Part shown: positions 1 through 11,200 of the stretch, in pieces
Numbering within the stretch: position 1 is the first letter of the stretch
Layout: every line of letters starts with the position of its first letter
DNA from: Aphis gossypii
Taxonomy: Eukaryota; Arthropoda; Insecta; Hemiptera; Aphididae
Assembly: GCF_020184175.1 (NCBI RefSeq)
Contig: NW_026082986.1
Location: 434,001-498,000 of the forward strand
Length of the DNA: 64,000 nt
Reading direction: 5' to 3'
Made by a program: the position numbers and the translations under genes
Notes under the pieces: generated by a model
The model's database searches: none
What the model saw: the letters and a program-made list of their open reading frames with translations, nothing else
What the model was told of the DNA's origin: nothing

Positions 1-787
1 AACCCATTTGTATATTATTTGAAATTGTATACATTTTGGCTGGACATGTTTTTTTGGCACATCGCCAACGAGTTTTGCCACATTGACTCTCATGAGCAAA
101 AGAAAATTTATAATTATTAAAAATTAATAATTTTTTTCCTCTTTCGAATATTAACACATTCATTGTATCTACTTTATATTACGAACCACGCGTGTACTAC
201 TAGATGTCGATCGTATAGTTTACTAATCAACTAAACGATCACAATTTACAATGTTTCATAATCTTTGCACAATACGCGTATGACTATTTTATCCATTACA
301 TTTGATGACAATTGATAATTCTATATCATAAGATATTGGATAATTTATTACCTTTTGATAAGGCATACGCGGTCGTTTCGAGTAAAGTTTCTTGTGCGCT
401 GCAGTGTTAGGAATTGTATCAATTTTTATAAAAATATTATATAAAATATTATTTTATTACAATTTAAAATTTAATAGTGGCCCAATCACCGGGCCTACCT
501 GTAATAAGTATAAAATTTTGGTGGCCCAATTACCGTATACCTTTGAAAAAAAGGTGAATTGTGGCCCAATTCCCAGGCGCCCTTTTATACGTACGTAAAT
601 TACAGCCTCGGTATATTTTAATATATTTGTCATTGTACTATCCTATTATCTTGTGGTTGCAATGCCATTATATCAAACGCAAAACAATATTCAACCATAT
701 CACAACTTAAAAAAGGAAGACCAAAAAATAATTTTAAAAATTACTTATATCAGTATTATTTCTTTTGTAATCATTAGGTACTTAATC
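1..787. other. AT-rich stretch without a recognisable gene
   Basis: No coding frame resembles a known family. The only structure seen is a motif GTGGCCCAAT repeated three times at about 478, 522 and 562, spaced 40-45 bases apart, inside a short AT-rich ORF that I consider chance. Confidence 0.5.
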
Positions 788-1360
788 CTAGCAGCTAGCT
801 GCTGTATTTAAATGTATTTTCCTATACCAGTTTTGACCAAGGTGAAATCTACACCCTTTTACTTCAATAGAAGGCCAAACATATCTTGCAGCATTGTGAA
901 TAGTCTTTTCAAAATCGGCATACAACCGAATAGGATTAAATTGTAAGAAATTTTTTTTGCACTCTATAACTAAATGATGAAACACTTGTAAATAACACTG
1001 TGTTGTCTTCGAAGGTAATAAAATATAAACGAGTGGAACATAACACTGATTTATTGCACAATGAACAGTAAATAAGTGATGATATAATTTTGGGCAACTT
1101 TTAATTGTACCATCTACAAATATAGTATCCGAATCGCATAGCACTTTTAAATTGCTTATTGTAGAGAAACCTACTATATTTGTTTCTTTATTATTTACTA
1201 ACAAAAAATTTTCATTTTTATTTGTTTTAAATTCCATTTTTTCAAAAATATTATGTAATTACAAAAAAGTGGCTGGTAATTTTGGTAGTATAAAAGCTCG
1301 AGCATTGTGTTAATTTCTTTTAATCAATTTTACGTCTTGTGTCGTTAAAGATTCGACATC
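788..1360 (-). pseudogene. MULE-type transposase remnant
   Basis: The minus-strand frame (788-1237) matches the core of Mutator-like (MULE) transposases of the FLYWCH-associated type. It has VDGTI with the first catalytic Asp, a conserved SCPK and FTVH region, ADFEKTIHNA with the second catalytic Asp, and GCRFHLGQNWYRKI with the conserved C/H pair. The same frame continues upstream to about 1360 (SLTTQDVKLIKRN...LPKLPATFL), aligning with the paralogue at 32,801-33,920, but is broken by two TAA codons near 1262 and 1310. The C-terminal part, where the catalytic Glu should lie, is missing: homology stops just after WYRKI. This is a dead fragment about a third of family length. No terminal repeats were found. 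Confidence 0.8.
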
Positions 1361-1807
1361 AGTATTTTTTAACTCTGCAGAATGAATAATTTTAGATGGC
1401 CTAGTAATTAGTATAAATATCATCAACGGCTTTTCTTTTTAAATTATTATTAAGCTTTTGACGATTTATAATTTTTTCCGAAAGTTATAGATGGTTATGA
1501 TCTTTAAAGCTATCTAGTATCTATGCATACACTATTATTATTAAATTTTAAAAAACATTTACAAGTTTTGACTTTTGACTGTACAACATCAACGTTAAAT
1601 ATCATTGTTCAGAAGTTTTTGAAAACGAAATTTGAAACCATTAACTATTTTCAACGTTTAATTTTTTTCACTTTTCATAACTTCAATTGTTATTAAATTT
1701 AAAAAAAATACAAACACTAATTTACCAAATACTGTTAATACTGTAAACCAATGTAAAAACTCATGCAAAAAACTTAAACTTTTTTATTATAAATTGGTTC
1801 CATGATT
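1361..1807. other. AT-rich spacer
   Basis: No gene, repeat boundary or RNA seen between the MULE remnant and the tandem repeat in front of the retrotransposon. Confidence 0.4.
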
Positions 1808-2055
1808 GAGTAACTTATTAGTAACTATTCGTCACCACGAAGTTGGAATTCGTAAAATAAACCAAGTACCAGAATAACCGTTTTTCTCAACCGGGTGTTG
1901 GCGTAATAAAACACCAGCCCCCGTTACATCTAAATAGTCTACTTAGAAAGGTCAAAACTTATCTAGGCTTTAGTAACCGATTAATAAACATTCGTAACCA
2001 CGATGTTGGAATTCGCAAACCAAACCAAAAACTAGAAAAACCGTTTTCCTCAACC
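1808..2055. repeat. Imperfect tandem duplication, unit about 160 bp
   Basis: Positions 1808-1895 (AGTAACTATTCGTCACCACG ... CTCAACCGGG) recur in diverged form at about 1967-2055 (ataaacATTCGTAACCACGATG ... CTCAACCGGG). The second copy abuts the retrotransposon frame at about 2064, so the pair may be 5' UTR repeats of that element. This is an inference from adjacency only. Confidence 0.6.
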
Positions 2056-2063
2056 GGGATTCA

Positions 2064-4995
2064 CCTAGATCCTTGGACGAAGAATGCGATTCTACAGCTG
2101 TTACAACTCCCGAAACGACACCGATGATAACTTTATCAACTTCCTGGAAGACATCCATCAGTCTGTGCGGTACTGCGAAGCTCGAACCAGTATTCAGATG
2201 GCCGGCGACTTCAATGCCTGGTCACAGCAGTGGGGCTCGACACGCAACGACCGCAGAAGAGATCTCCTGTCCAACCTGGCATCCAGTCTAAATCTCTCCG
2301 TCGAAAACTCCGGCTCTACATCCACAGGATCAACGCCAAGTCCGTCATTGACGTGACCTTCTCCCGTCTGGCAGCACCAGCCATCGTACACGTATGGAGT
2401 GTTCTTCAAGAATTGGAGTCCGCCATTAATCATAAATACATAGAGTACACGATACACCTGACTCCAGATGCCGAAGACATCGGCGGACCACCTTCTAGGG
2501 GTTGGGCATACCACTAATTAGACTCCGATGCTCTTACTATTTACCTGACTTCTACTATTCTACCCAATGACGACGATGATCCCTCCCCATCCCAGGCAGC
2601 TGATTCTCTCATCAAGTATATGGAAACGGCTTGCGACACCTGCATGCCCCCTAGGGAATCCGAAGAGTAGGCAGAAGATAAATTCGTTGGTAGTCAGAGG
2701 ATTTAGCCACTCTTCGAAAATCGACCTACTTACTACGCACAGCTCAGCTGTGGTCACAAAAAAGATCGGCCGCCATCGTCCCGGTGTCGAAGCTTGAGGC
2801 AACGAGGACCTGATTACGGATTACTTTTTCCCGAACCCTCCGGCAACTGACTGGTCGCTTGAGTCACAACTAACGGATGAAATTGTCTAAACTCCAGCTC
2901 CCCAGTTCACCCTTGAAGAACTCCGGCAATCGTGCATTTGGCTTCCGGTAGACAGGACCAGACAGAATACCTAACGAGGTCCTCCTCTGAGTCTTGCGAA
3001 TCGTTTCTAAAGTACAATACCTTCAACAGGTGCCTCTCGAGCAGTGAATTCCCCGAACGATGGAAGACGGCTAGGCTGGTACTTCTTCACAAGGGACCTG
3101 GTAAGCCGATCAACGAGCCCTCTAGCTACAGGTCCCTTTGTATGCTTAACTCAACAACCGAGCTCCTCGAAAGACTCTTGCTGTCGAGGCTAAACGAGCA
3201 CCTTGATTCCACCGGTCAACGGTCGAATCAGCAATACGGTTTTCAACACGGACGATCAATGGAGGATGACATAGAATGAGTCATACAAACTACCCATGGA
3301 GCCGCCCTAGGCGCAGCCAAACACCGTGATATCTGCGTGATCGTCTCCTTAGACGTGCGTAACGCGTTTAATACTACCCCTTGGTTGGCAACGAATTGAC
3401 ACTGCTCTCCGTGAAAGGCTCGTTCTGCCCTTCATCAACGGCATGATCTGTTCTTACTTGGAGAATAGGAGACTTCTCGTGGGAGACTCACTCACTATGC
3501 GGAACATAATGTGTGGAATCCCGCAGGGCTCCGTACTAGGGCCAGCACTGTGGAACGTAATATACGAGGAGCTCCTAGAGACCATCATGCCACTAGGAGT
3601 TCAGCTAGTGGCCTTCGCCAACGATGTAGCTGTGGTCGGCATAGCTCAGACCGGAGTATTAGCAGCTGAGCTGCTGAATCCAGCCCTGCACATTGTAGAG
3701 ACGCGAATGCGTAAAAATGGCCTCCAGCTGGCCCTCTAAAAATCTGAGATCGTCGTCCTGACTCGTAAATACAATTATGAAAAACCACAAATATACGTCA
3801 ACTGATACGAAATTCCCGTCAAACCTAAGATCAGGTACCTGGGCGTGGAGCTAGACACCCACCTGTCATTTTCAATTCACGTAGCTGCGGCATCTAAGAA
3901 AGCTATCAATTCAGCCAGAGCTATCGGACGTCTGATGCCCAATATCGGTGGCCCATCACAGTCGAAAAAGACACTGCTAGGATCCGTGACAAACAGCAAG
4001 CTGCTCTACGTCTCCACAATTTGGGCCACAGTCGGGGTCAAGACTGCAAAAAACCGCTTGGTGATGACGAGTGCCTAAAGAACTGCCACTCTACGAACGA
4101 TCCGAGGGTACAGGACTATCTCTGCCAACGCTTCGACGGTGCTGTCCTCTACTCTGCCAGCCGACATCATAGCGCACGAGCGCGCTCGGATCCGGAACCG
4201 TCAGATGGAAGATCAGCTGACGCCAAGTATCCTGCGGTCGAAGGAGAGGACTATCTCTATCATCTCTTGGCAAAGGAGATGGGATCGGTCCATCAAAGGG
4301 AGGTGGACGCACCGGCCAATCGCCAACTTAGGTTGGTGGCTTAAAAAACCGTTTATGAGCCTCATTATGCACATGACACAGACACGGTTCGGCCACTGTT
4401 GCTATCAGGCCTATCTTAAAAGAATGAATCACGCCGAAGATAGCGCTTGCGTATGCTGCGGCCATCTAAAGGACAACGCGGAGCATACCACCTTTGACTG
4501 CCCCCCGATGGGACGTCGAGCGTTAGAGTATGCGGCTTTTCCTGAACGGTCGATTTCCGAATCCGTATGACGTGTCCGACCTTCTTTGCGGCTCCATCAG
4601 CATCGAAAATCAAACCAAGAACGTACGCAAAACGTTCCTTCGCGCCCGTAACGAGTTCTCGGGCATGATAAAACGAATCCTATCCCAGAAAGAGGACGAT
4701 GAGAGAGATACGCAAATATGCAACTAGACCTAATCTACCTTCTGAACACGTCGGAGATGCCACCGATCCCTCTGCTTATCTCACTCCTATGGCATCACGG
4801 GAGGGACGACGATCACGCAGATCAAGTACGAGAATTCCAGAGTGGCTGACTATGGTCGGCTTGTGAACTGGTTTTCAGAACGAGCATACCTGGGCGGCGA
4901 ACTCCGGTTGTCCAACCTATAATTTAAGTTTTGTAATGATATGCTCACATTCACATATCAAGGTTGTAAATTTCTTATTTTTATTCAATAAAATA
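2064..4995 (+). mobile_element. R1-clade non-LTR retrotransposon, 5'-truncated and broken
   Basis: Coding remnants in shifting plus-strand frames are, in order: an AP-type endonuclease C-terminal part (2084-2440: GDFNAWSQQWGS, then VIDVTF after a frameshift); reverse transcriptase (3047-3740: FPERWKTARLVLLHKG, SYRSLCML, QYGFQHGRS, GIPQGSVLGP, FANDVAVVG); the post-RT region (3841-4060: YLGVELD, IGRLMPNIGGP); and a C-terminal block with a Cys/His knuckle (4139-4570: KGRWTHR, CVCCG, EHTTFDCP). LMPNIGGP and the KGRWTHR...C-x2-C...H-x4-C tail are typical of the R1 clade. GC content is clearly higher than the surroundings. Many stops and frameshifts, the missing gag/ORF1 and a D-to-N change in the FADD box make it inactive. 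The 3' end (about 4920-4995) recurs at 23,070-23,150. Confidence 0.88.
2084..4570 (+). pseudogene. Endonuclease / reverse transcriptase pseudogene of the R1-like element
   Basis: The original polyprotein would have cut target DNA and carried out target-primed reverse transcription. The endonuclease keeps the GDFNAW block, but the frame ends at 2356 and resumes in another frame with INAKSVIDVTFSRLA. The RT active-site loop reads F-A-N-D (about 3613-3627) where F/Y-A-D-D is required, so the first metal-binding Asp is lost. At least five frame changes separate the recognisable blocks (near 2330, 3280, 3740, 4078 and 4570). The endonuclease N-terminal half is absent. Family assignment is from motif recognition. 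Confidence 0.85.
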
Positions 4996-5400
4996 AATAA
5001 CGGTCGAGTTGTTATATTGTTTAATAATTATATAATTTTATATAGATATTGCATTTATTTATTAAATTTATTACAATTTAATAACTAATATATATTTTAC
5101 TAACGGTGTACTTGGTCATTCTCAAATTACGACCTCAAGAGCCCTCCGACGATCAGGAGGAAGGTAATTACGCGAATTTAAAATAACTTATAATATATGC
5201 GGCATTTATTCAAGGCTTGTGTCCCTTCTGTTTGCCTAGCATTTATTTAAGCTAAATAACCATCACATACTATAACTACCAAATATTCTTAACCAATATA
5301 TATATTTATAATCTTATTTATACTTTTATATTTTTTTTTATTTCTTTTATTTTTGTGTTATTACAATTAAGATAGCTATAAGGAACAAACAATCATTTAA
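4996..5400. repeat. Flank shared with 23,690-24,090
   Basis: The segment containing TCAGGAGGAAGGTAATTACG and AAGGCTTGTGTCCCTTCTGT is repeated in diverged form at 23,690-24,090 (TCAGGAGGAAGGTAATCACG; AAGGCTTGTGTCCTTTATGT). Both copies lie downstream of the same retrotransposon 3' end, so they share a common ancestor larger than the retroelement tail. Confidence 0.65.
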
Positions 5401-6016
5401 AAAGGATTAGGCTGATTAGTGTGTTGCACCAAATCATATTTTTACTTTATAAGATTTCACAAAATGAAAAGTTCATTAGTTATATAATTATATTTTTAAT
5501 ACCTTTAGGTACCTAACTATTTTATATTATAATATATATTTATTTTATATTTTATTAAACGCAATTATTTATTAAATAAACATAAAGTAGGTTCCAAATT
5601 ACGATGACTAATATAAAACCTACCTAGCTATATTATACGCATATTATAATATTTTATACGTGATAATATACTCGCGCATAATATTATAAGTTCTATTTTG
5701 AAGTCTTAACATCGGTACTTATCTTAGTAAATACATTAGACTAAAACCGTGGTTTTATAGTTAAATTATCCAATAAAAATTGGAAATTAAATGTTTGATT
5801 TCCAATTACTAGAAATATGAACACAATATTACTATAACAACTTTAAATTATTATTGTATTTCTAACGTTTTAATATTATTGAACAGTTATTAAAAATGTA
5901 ACATTTAAATTCCAATGAAAAAAGATATATATTATGCAATATTGATTAATAAACATTAGATTTATATTGCATATTAAACAATGTATAAATATTGAATTCA
6001 TAGTTATTATTCAATA
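5401..6016. other. AT-rich spacer, nothing recognised
   Basis: Very AT-rich sequence with no coding similarity and no clear repeat ends. Confidence 0.4.
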
Positions 6017-6121
6017 TCTATACTACTGTATAAAATAGAACCCCCTTTTTTGTATGTACGCGCATAACTCAACAATGCCTGGACCGATTTCGCTCATTCT
6101 TTTATATATAAGATACACTTA
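6017..6121 (+). mobile_element. Helitron 5' terminus, truncated
   Basis: Begins A|TCTATACTACTGTATAAAAT and runs into GCGCATAACTCAACAATGCC and GACCGATTTCGCTCATTC, the same left-end block seen in the Helitrons at 7866, 14,259 and 27,363. It stops where a second, oppositely oriented Helitron 3' end begins at about 6122. Confidence 0.65.
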
Positions 6122-7270
6122 TGTGCACTTCGTTGCCCGTTAAAAATGCCAATTCAATATAATATGATTCGAATTTTGATTAATTTGTTATTTAATATTC
6201 GGTTTAACGGTGTTCAAAACTTATATATTTTCATTGACCATTTTGATTCTCAAAAATCTTGTGAAAGCACCACTTTAATATGCGAATTTTGTAAAATGCT
6301 TTCTTATTGCACACTAAATTTGTGTTACGATTTTACGAATGTACCGTGTAAATTGCAAGCATCGATCTATCATTGTTCAGGCTCTACGTTTATCAGTCAG
6401 TGAGTTACTCAAGTCATAATATTATAGTCATTCTGCTTACCGTTGCCGTGAGACTCTCTTATGATTATGAGAGCAGTATATTACCATGTAGGCAATCCAC
6501 ACGTGGTGGATTGCGGACCCCGTGAGATGTTATAAGAAGTTTATAATTTCTAACACTTAAGTTTCAAAGCTATATCATATTTTTTTTTTTTTTACTACAG
6601 TGGGTAAAATACAATAATGTGCCATCTCGTGGTTTTTATATTGTTGCCTGTTGGTAAAACAATAAAACTTGGTATACCTAACTTGTTATGTTAGTTTATT
6701 GCTGTGAATTTGAAATTTACTGTAGACATTGACTTATTTTGCTAATTCTTATTTTTGTTGTTATGGTTTTAACAAAATATGACAACAGGTCTATAATTAT
6801 TATATTCAATCATAATCAATAGTGACCTTAATATAGTTTATTTTCTTGCTGGACTGCAGTGACAGTTGTTGTTTTTTTACACCCAGATTCCGAAGTTTTC
6901 TGGTGGATTTTACTAAAATTGTTCTACATAACTACATAAGCACCTTCTCTTGCGACCAATAGGAGCGAATCATCAGTGAAAAATGTTACAAAAATGGGGA
7001 AAATAAATAATAATAACAAAAAAATTGTTACCATGATTACCGAAAATAAAATAGTAATAATAATAATAATAGTAATAGTAGTCATCGTTATTTTTTATTT
7101 TTCATTGTATTTTTTTTTAATTTTCCGTGCAATTTTCTTAACTTTTTCTTACATAAGAACCTTCTCCTGGAAATTACGACCCAAACAAAATAAGAATGAG
7201 CGAAATCGATCCAGCCGTTCTCAATTGATGAAATGTTATACATTTTTGTCTCTATTTTTATATATATAGA
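6122..7270 (-). mobile_element. Non-autonomous Helitron, minus orientation
   Basis: On the minus strand it begins near 7270 with TATATATAAAAATAGAGAC, followed by the shared left-end block. It ends at about 6122 with TTTTTAACGGGCAACGAAGT, the Helitron 3' terminal motif, lacking the last CTAG bases. The interior (about 6125-6870) is a diverged reverse-oriented copy of 31,770-32,510, including the palindrome GCAATCCACACGTGGTGGAT near 6489. No rep or helicase coding is present; the ORF at 6976-7269 is low-complexity. Confidence 0.7.
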
Positions 7271-7865
7271 AGATAGAAGATAGATAGATTATTGTGAACT
7301 AAAAAAAAATTCACTCAACAAATTTCAAATTTCCAAACTAAAATAACTATAGAAACCATAGATTATATTGATTGTACATCGAGCTGATGTTTAGATGTCT
7401 ACCATAGAGTAAATAAAGACAATGGTATCGAGTTCAAATCTCAGACATCAATGAATAGATTTTGCACTTTTTCTACTTATTCGATTGACTTTTTAAAAAT
7501 TTTCTTTCGTAAAAACCTTCTCCAGACAATAACAAATACTCCTAAAAAATAATTAGAGAAATCGGTTCCGCTGTTCTCAATTGATGAATTTTTATACATT
7601 TTTGTCTCCATTTTTAATTTTTATTTTTACTATAACAACGATTTAAGTTTGTATGTCTATTTGCATGCATTTTTAAAAACATTTTAAGTAAATGATTTAT
7701 TTAATTTAAATGGTTGCCATTGACAACCAAAAATAATTTAGTTGACTATTTGCTGGATAGATGGCGCTTCTGTAATTTCATCACCACCTCGTCATATTTC
7801 TTTAACCCGATAACTTTCTCAAATTTTTCGTCCGTAAGAACCTTCTCCTGGCAATTACGACCCAG
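7271..7865 (-). mobile_element. Helitron left-end fragments, minus orientation
   Basis: The reverse complement carries the left-end block: GGTCGTAATTGCCAGGAGAA at about 7865-7840, GACGAGGTGGTGATGAAATT near 7800, and the TGCATGCAAATAGACATAC segment near 7660. The same order occurs at 14,340-14,560 and at 27,440-27,679 plus 31,688 onward. It includes the sequence equivalent to the unoccupied target of the 27,680-31,683 transposon. Confidence 0.65.
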
Positions 7866-8238
7866 ATGAATCGCAAAATGTGTTGGTAAGCGCATAACTC
7901 AACAACCTCTGGACCGATGTGGCTGAATTTTTTTTCAACTGTTCGGAATTGCCAGGAGAAGGTTTTTATGAACGAACATTTTTAAAAAGTCTACCGAATA
8001 AGTAGAAAAAGTGCAAAAACTATTTATTGATGTCTGGGATTTGAACCCGATACCGTCAAAATATAAAAAATAAATTAAAACTATAATATTTTTGTGTTAC
8101 CATGAAAATGTTATAGACAATATTTATTCAATTTAATTGTTTGAATAAAATATAATAAAAAATTCCTGGGAAGACCTTAAAAACATAATAATTTATATAT
8201 GATATTTAATTATATTTAATTTATATTTAATATTTGAT

Positions 8239-11200
8239 ATGCCTCCTATACGACGAAGCAGTCTAGGTAGAATAACCCGAAATGCTACCAACCAAGCTAA
8301 TTACCGATCTAACCAAAGTAATCAAGAACGTGACGACCGAAATGAACGTGAAAGAATTTGGATATCACAAACGCGTGAAGTGCGAACGCGAAATTCAACT
8401 AATAATCGCGCAAGTTTGAATCGAGCTGCTTTTAGTTACGATGTGTCAATTGACTACAGTAACTACCAGTGTGTTATTATTGATTCTATGAACTCAGTTT
8501 GCTCATATTGTAAGGCTTTGAAATACAAAAACGAGGCCAATGGTTTGTGTTGCGCAAATGATAAAGTGAAATTGATACCATTGGATCCACCACCAGAGCC
8601 GTTGTACTCATTGGTTTCAGGAATAGGAACAGATTTCATACACTTTTTGACAAATATCCAACAATATAACAATTGTTTTCAAATGACTTCATTTGGGGCA
8701 ACAAATGTAGTTCGGGAAAGTTTTATGCCAACTTTCAAGGTATGTATTATAGCAGTTAATCAAAATTATTTGGTGATCATTTTTATATTATAGATTCAGT
8801 TTTAGTGACACTTTAATTATTTTGAAACACAATATAATTATTTGATGATTTAAATATTCATCGGTTTTAAATTTTTTAGTCGATTCGTCTCGAAATGTAC
8901 ATTAAATTGTATTTATTCAATTTAGTTACAACTAAATTTTACATATTGAGATACCTAATCATATTAAATATCATTTTGTGATTCAAATTAGGAGACAGAT
9001 ATAATTTTTAAGAACAAATATTATTTTAGTTTGATCACTGACAATCCATAAATTTATATAACATAGTTTTTTTTATTTATTTTTTATTTTATAGTGTTTG
9101 ATACAAACATAATATTTTTTTTTTTTAATTTACAGATGCAAGGTCAAATATATCATAGATCAGGTTCACTATTACCAGTGTCAGATAGCAACTACAAATT
9201 CTTACAAATTTATTTTATGGGCAATTCAACACAAGAAATTGATATGCGTTGTGCAAACAACAATTTAATAAAGAGGTATATTGTAGAACAATTACAAACT
9301 TTATTTCATGAACACAATCAATTGATTATATTGTTTAAAACTGCACTGGACATGATGCCATCTGATAATTACAAAATTGTAATCAAAGCTGATAAAACAC
9401 CTGCGGGTCAACATGCAAGACTTTTTAATGCACCAACAATTGATGAAGTTGCTATCGTTGTAATTGGAGAAAACTTGGAATCCCGTGATATTGTTTTACA
9501 TCGTCGGAATGATCGATTACAACGTATAAATGAAACACACCGCTCATATGATGTACTACAATATCCCATTATATTTTGGCAAGGTGAAGATGGATATGAT
9601 TTCTCAATAAAAATGATAAATCCAATTACAGGTAATTAAAATATTAGTTTAGCTATGGCGATAATATATCAGTAATCATATTATGTATTTTAATTTTATA
9701 TTTCAATGTTATAAAAACAAAATATATTTACAGGTTCTGAAACAAACAAAAAAGTCAGTTCAATGAACTATTATTCATACCGCCTAATGATTCGGGAAAA
9801 TGAAGACAATCACATATTGAAATGTCGGCGATTATATCACAAATATGTTGTTGACATGTATGTTAAAATTGAAACGGAGAGATTAACATTCATCAGGTTG
9901 AATCAGACCAAACTCCGATCTGAAGAGTATATTCACCTTCGAGATGCGATTAATACTGATGGAAATACACAGAATGTTGGTCGGATGATTATTCTTCCAG
10001 CAACATACATCGGAAGCCCTCGACATATGCACGAATATGCTCAAGATGCCATGTCGTATGTTCGTCATTATGGTACAGCAGATTTGTTCATCACATTTAC
10101 ATGCAATCCGCAATGGATAGAAATCAATCAGGAGTTATTCTCTGGGCAATCACCCATTGATCGTCATGATATTACAGCCAGAGTCTTTAGACAAAAGTTG
10201 AAATCTTTAATGGATTTCATCGTAAAACATAATGTGTTTGGTGAGACACGCTGCTGGATGTATTCTGTGGAGTGGCAGAAACGAGGATTGCCACATGCAC
10301 ACATTTTGATTTGGTTGGTTGAAAATATAAAGCCAAATGAAGTTGATGCAGTGATATCAGCTGAAATCCCTAATGTACAAGTAGATCCTGAATTGCATGA
10401 GGTTGTTATCAAAAACATGATACATGGTCCATGTGGAACTCTTAATCAAAATTCACCGTGTATGATGGATGGTAAATGTTCAAAACGATATCCACGGACG
10501 TTAATATCAGAAACAATTACTGGCAATGATGGTTATCCACTGTATCGTCGCCGATCAAGAGTAGACAATGGAAGAACAACAATTGTCAAATTAAATCAAC
10601 ATGATATTGAAATAGATAATCGTTGGATTGTTCCATATTCACCAATTTTATCAAAGACGTTCAAAGCACACATAAACGTTGAATCTTGCCATTCAGTGAA
10701 ATCTATTAAATACATTTGCAAATATGTAACCAAAGGGAGTGATATGACTGTGATTGGAATTGGTGCAGAGAATTACAATGATGAAGTTACTCAATACTAA
10801 ATGGGCCGCTATGTTAGTAGTAATGAAGCAGTTTGGCGAATATTTTCTTTTCCTATTCATGAGAGACACCCTTCAGTTGTTCATTTAGCTGTGCATTTAG
10901 AAAATGGACAAAGAGACAAAGAGTGTATTTTACAGCACAGAACGCAGTACAGAGAGCTGCTCAGCCACCTTCTACTACATTAACCAGTTTCTTTGAGACA
11001 TGCCAAAACGATGATTTTGCACAAACATTGTTATATTCTGAAATGCCAAAATATTATACTTGGAATAAATCCTCAAGGAAATTTATACGATGGAAACAAG
11101 GAAAACCAATTCCAGAATACCCAGATGTATATTCCACCGATGTGATTGGTCGAATTTATTCAGTACATCCCAGCAATGATGAATGTTTTTATTTACGACT

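Noticed and set aside
4139..4727. Separate genes at 4,139-4,570 and 4,530-4,727
   Set aside because: Both are frame-shifted pieces of the C-terminal end of the R1-like retrotransposon.
6976..7269. 97-codon ORF with a hydrophobic Ile/Val run
   Set aside because: It falls in the non-coding left end of a minus-oriented Helitron and derives from AT repeats.
7420..7450. Possible tRNA gene
   Set aside because: Only the B-box arm is present; no acceptor, D or anticodon arms could be formed, so no tRNA is annotated.
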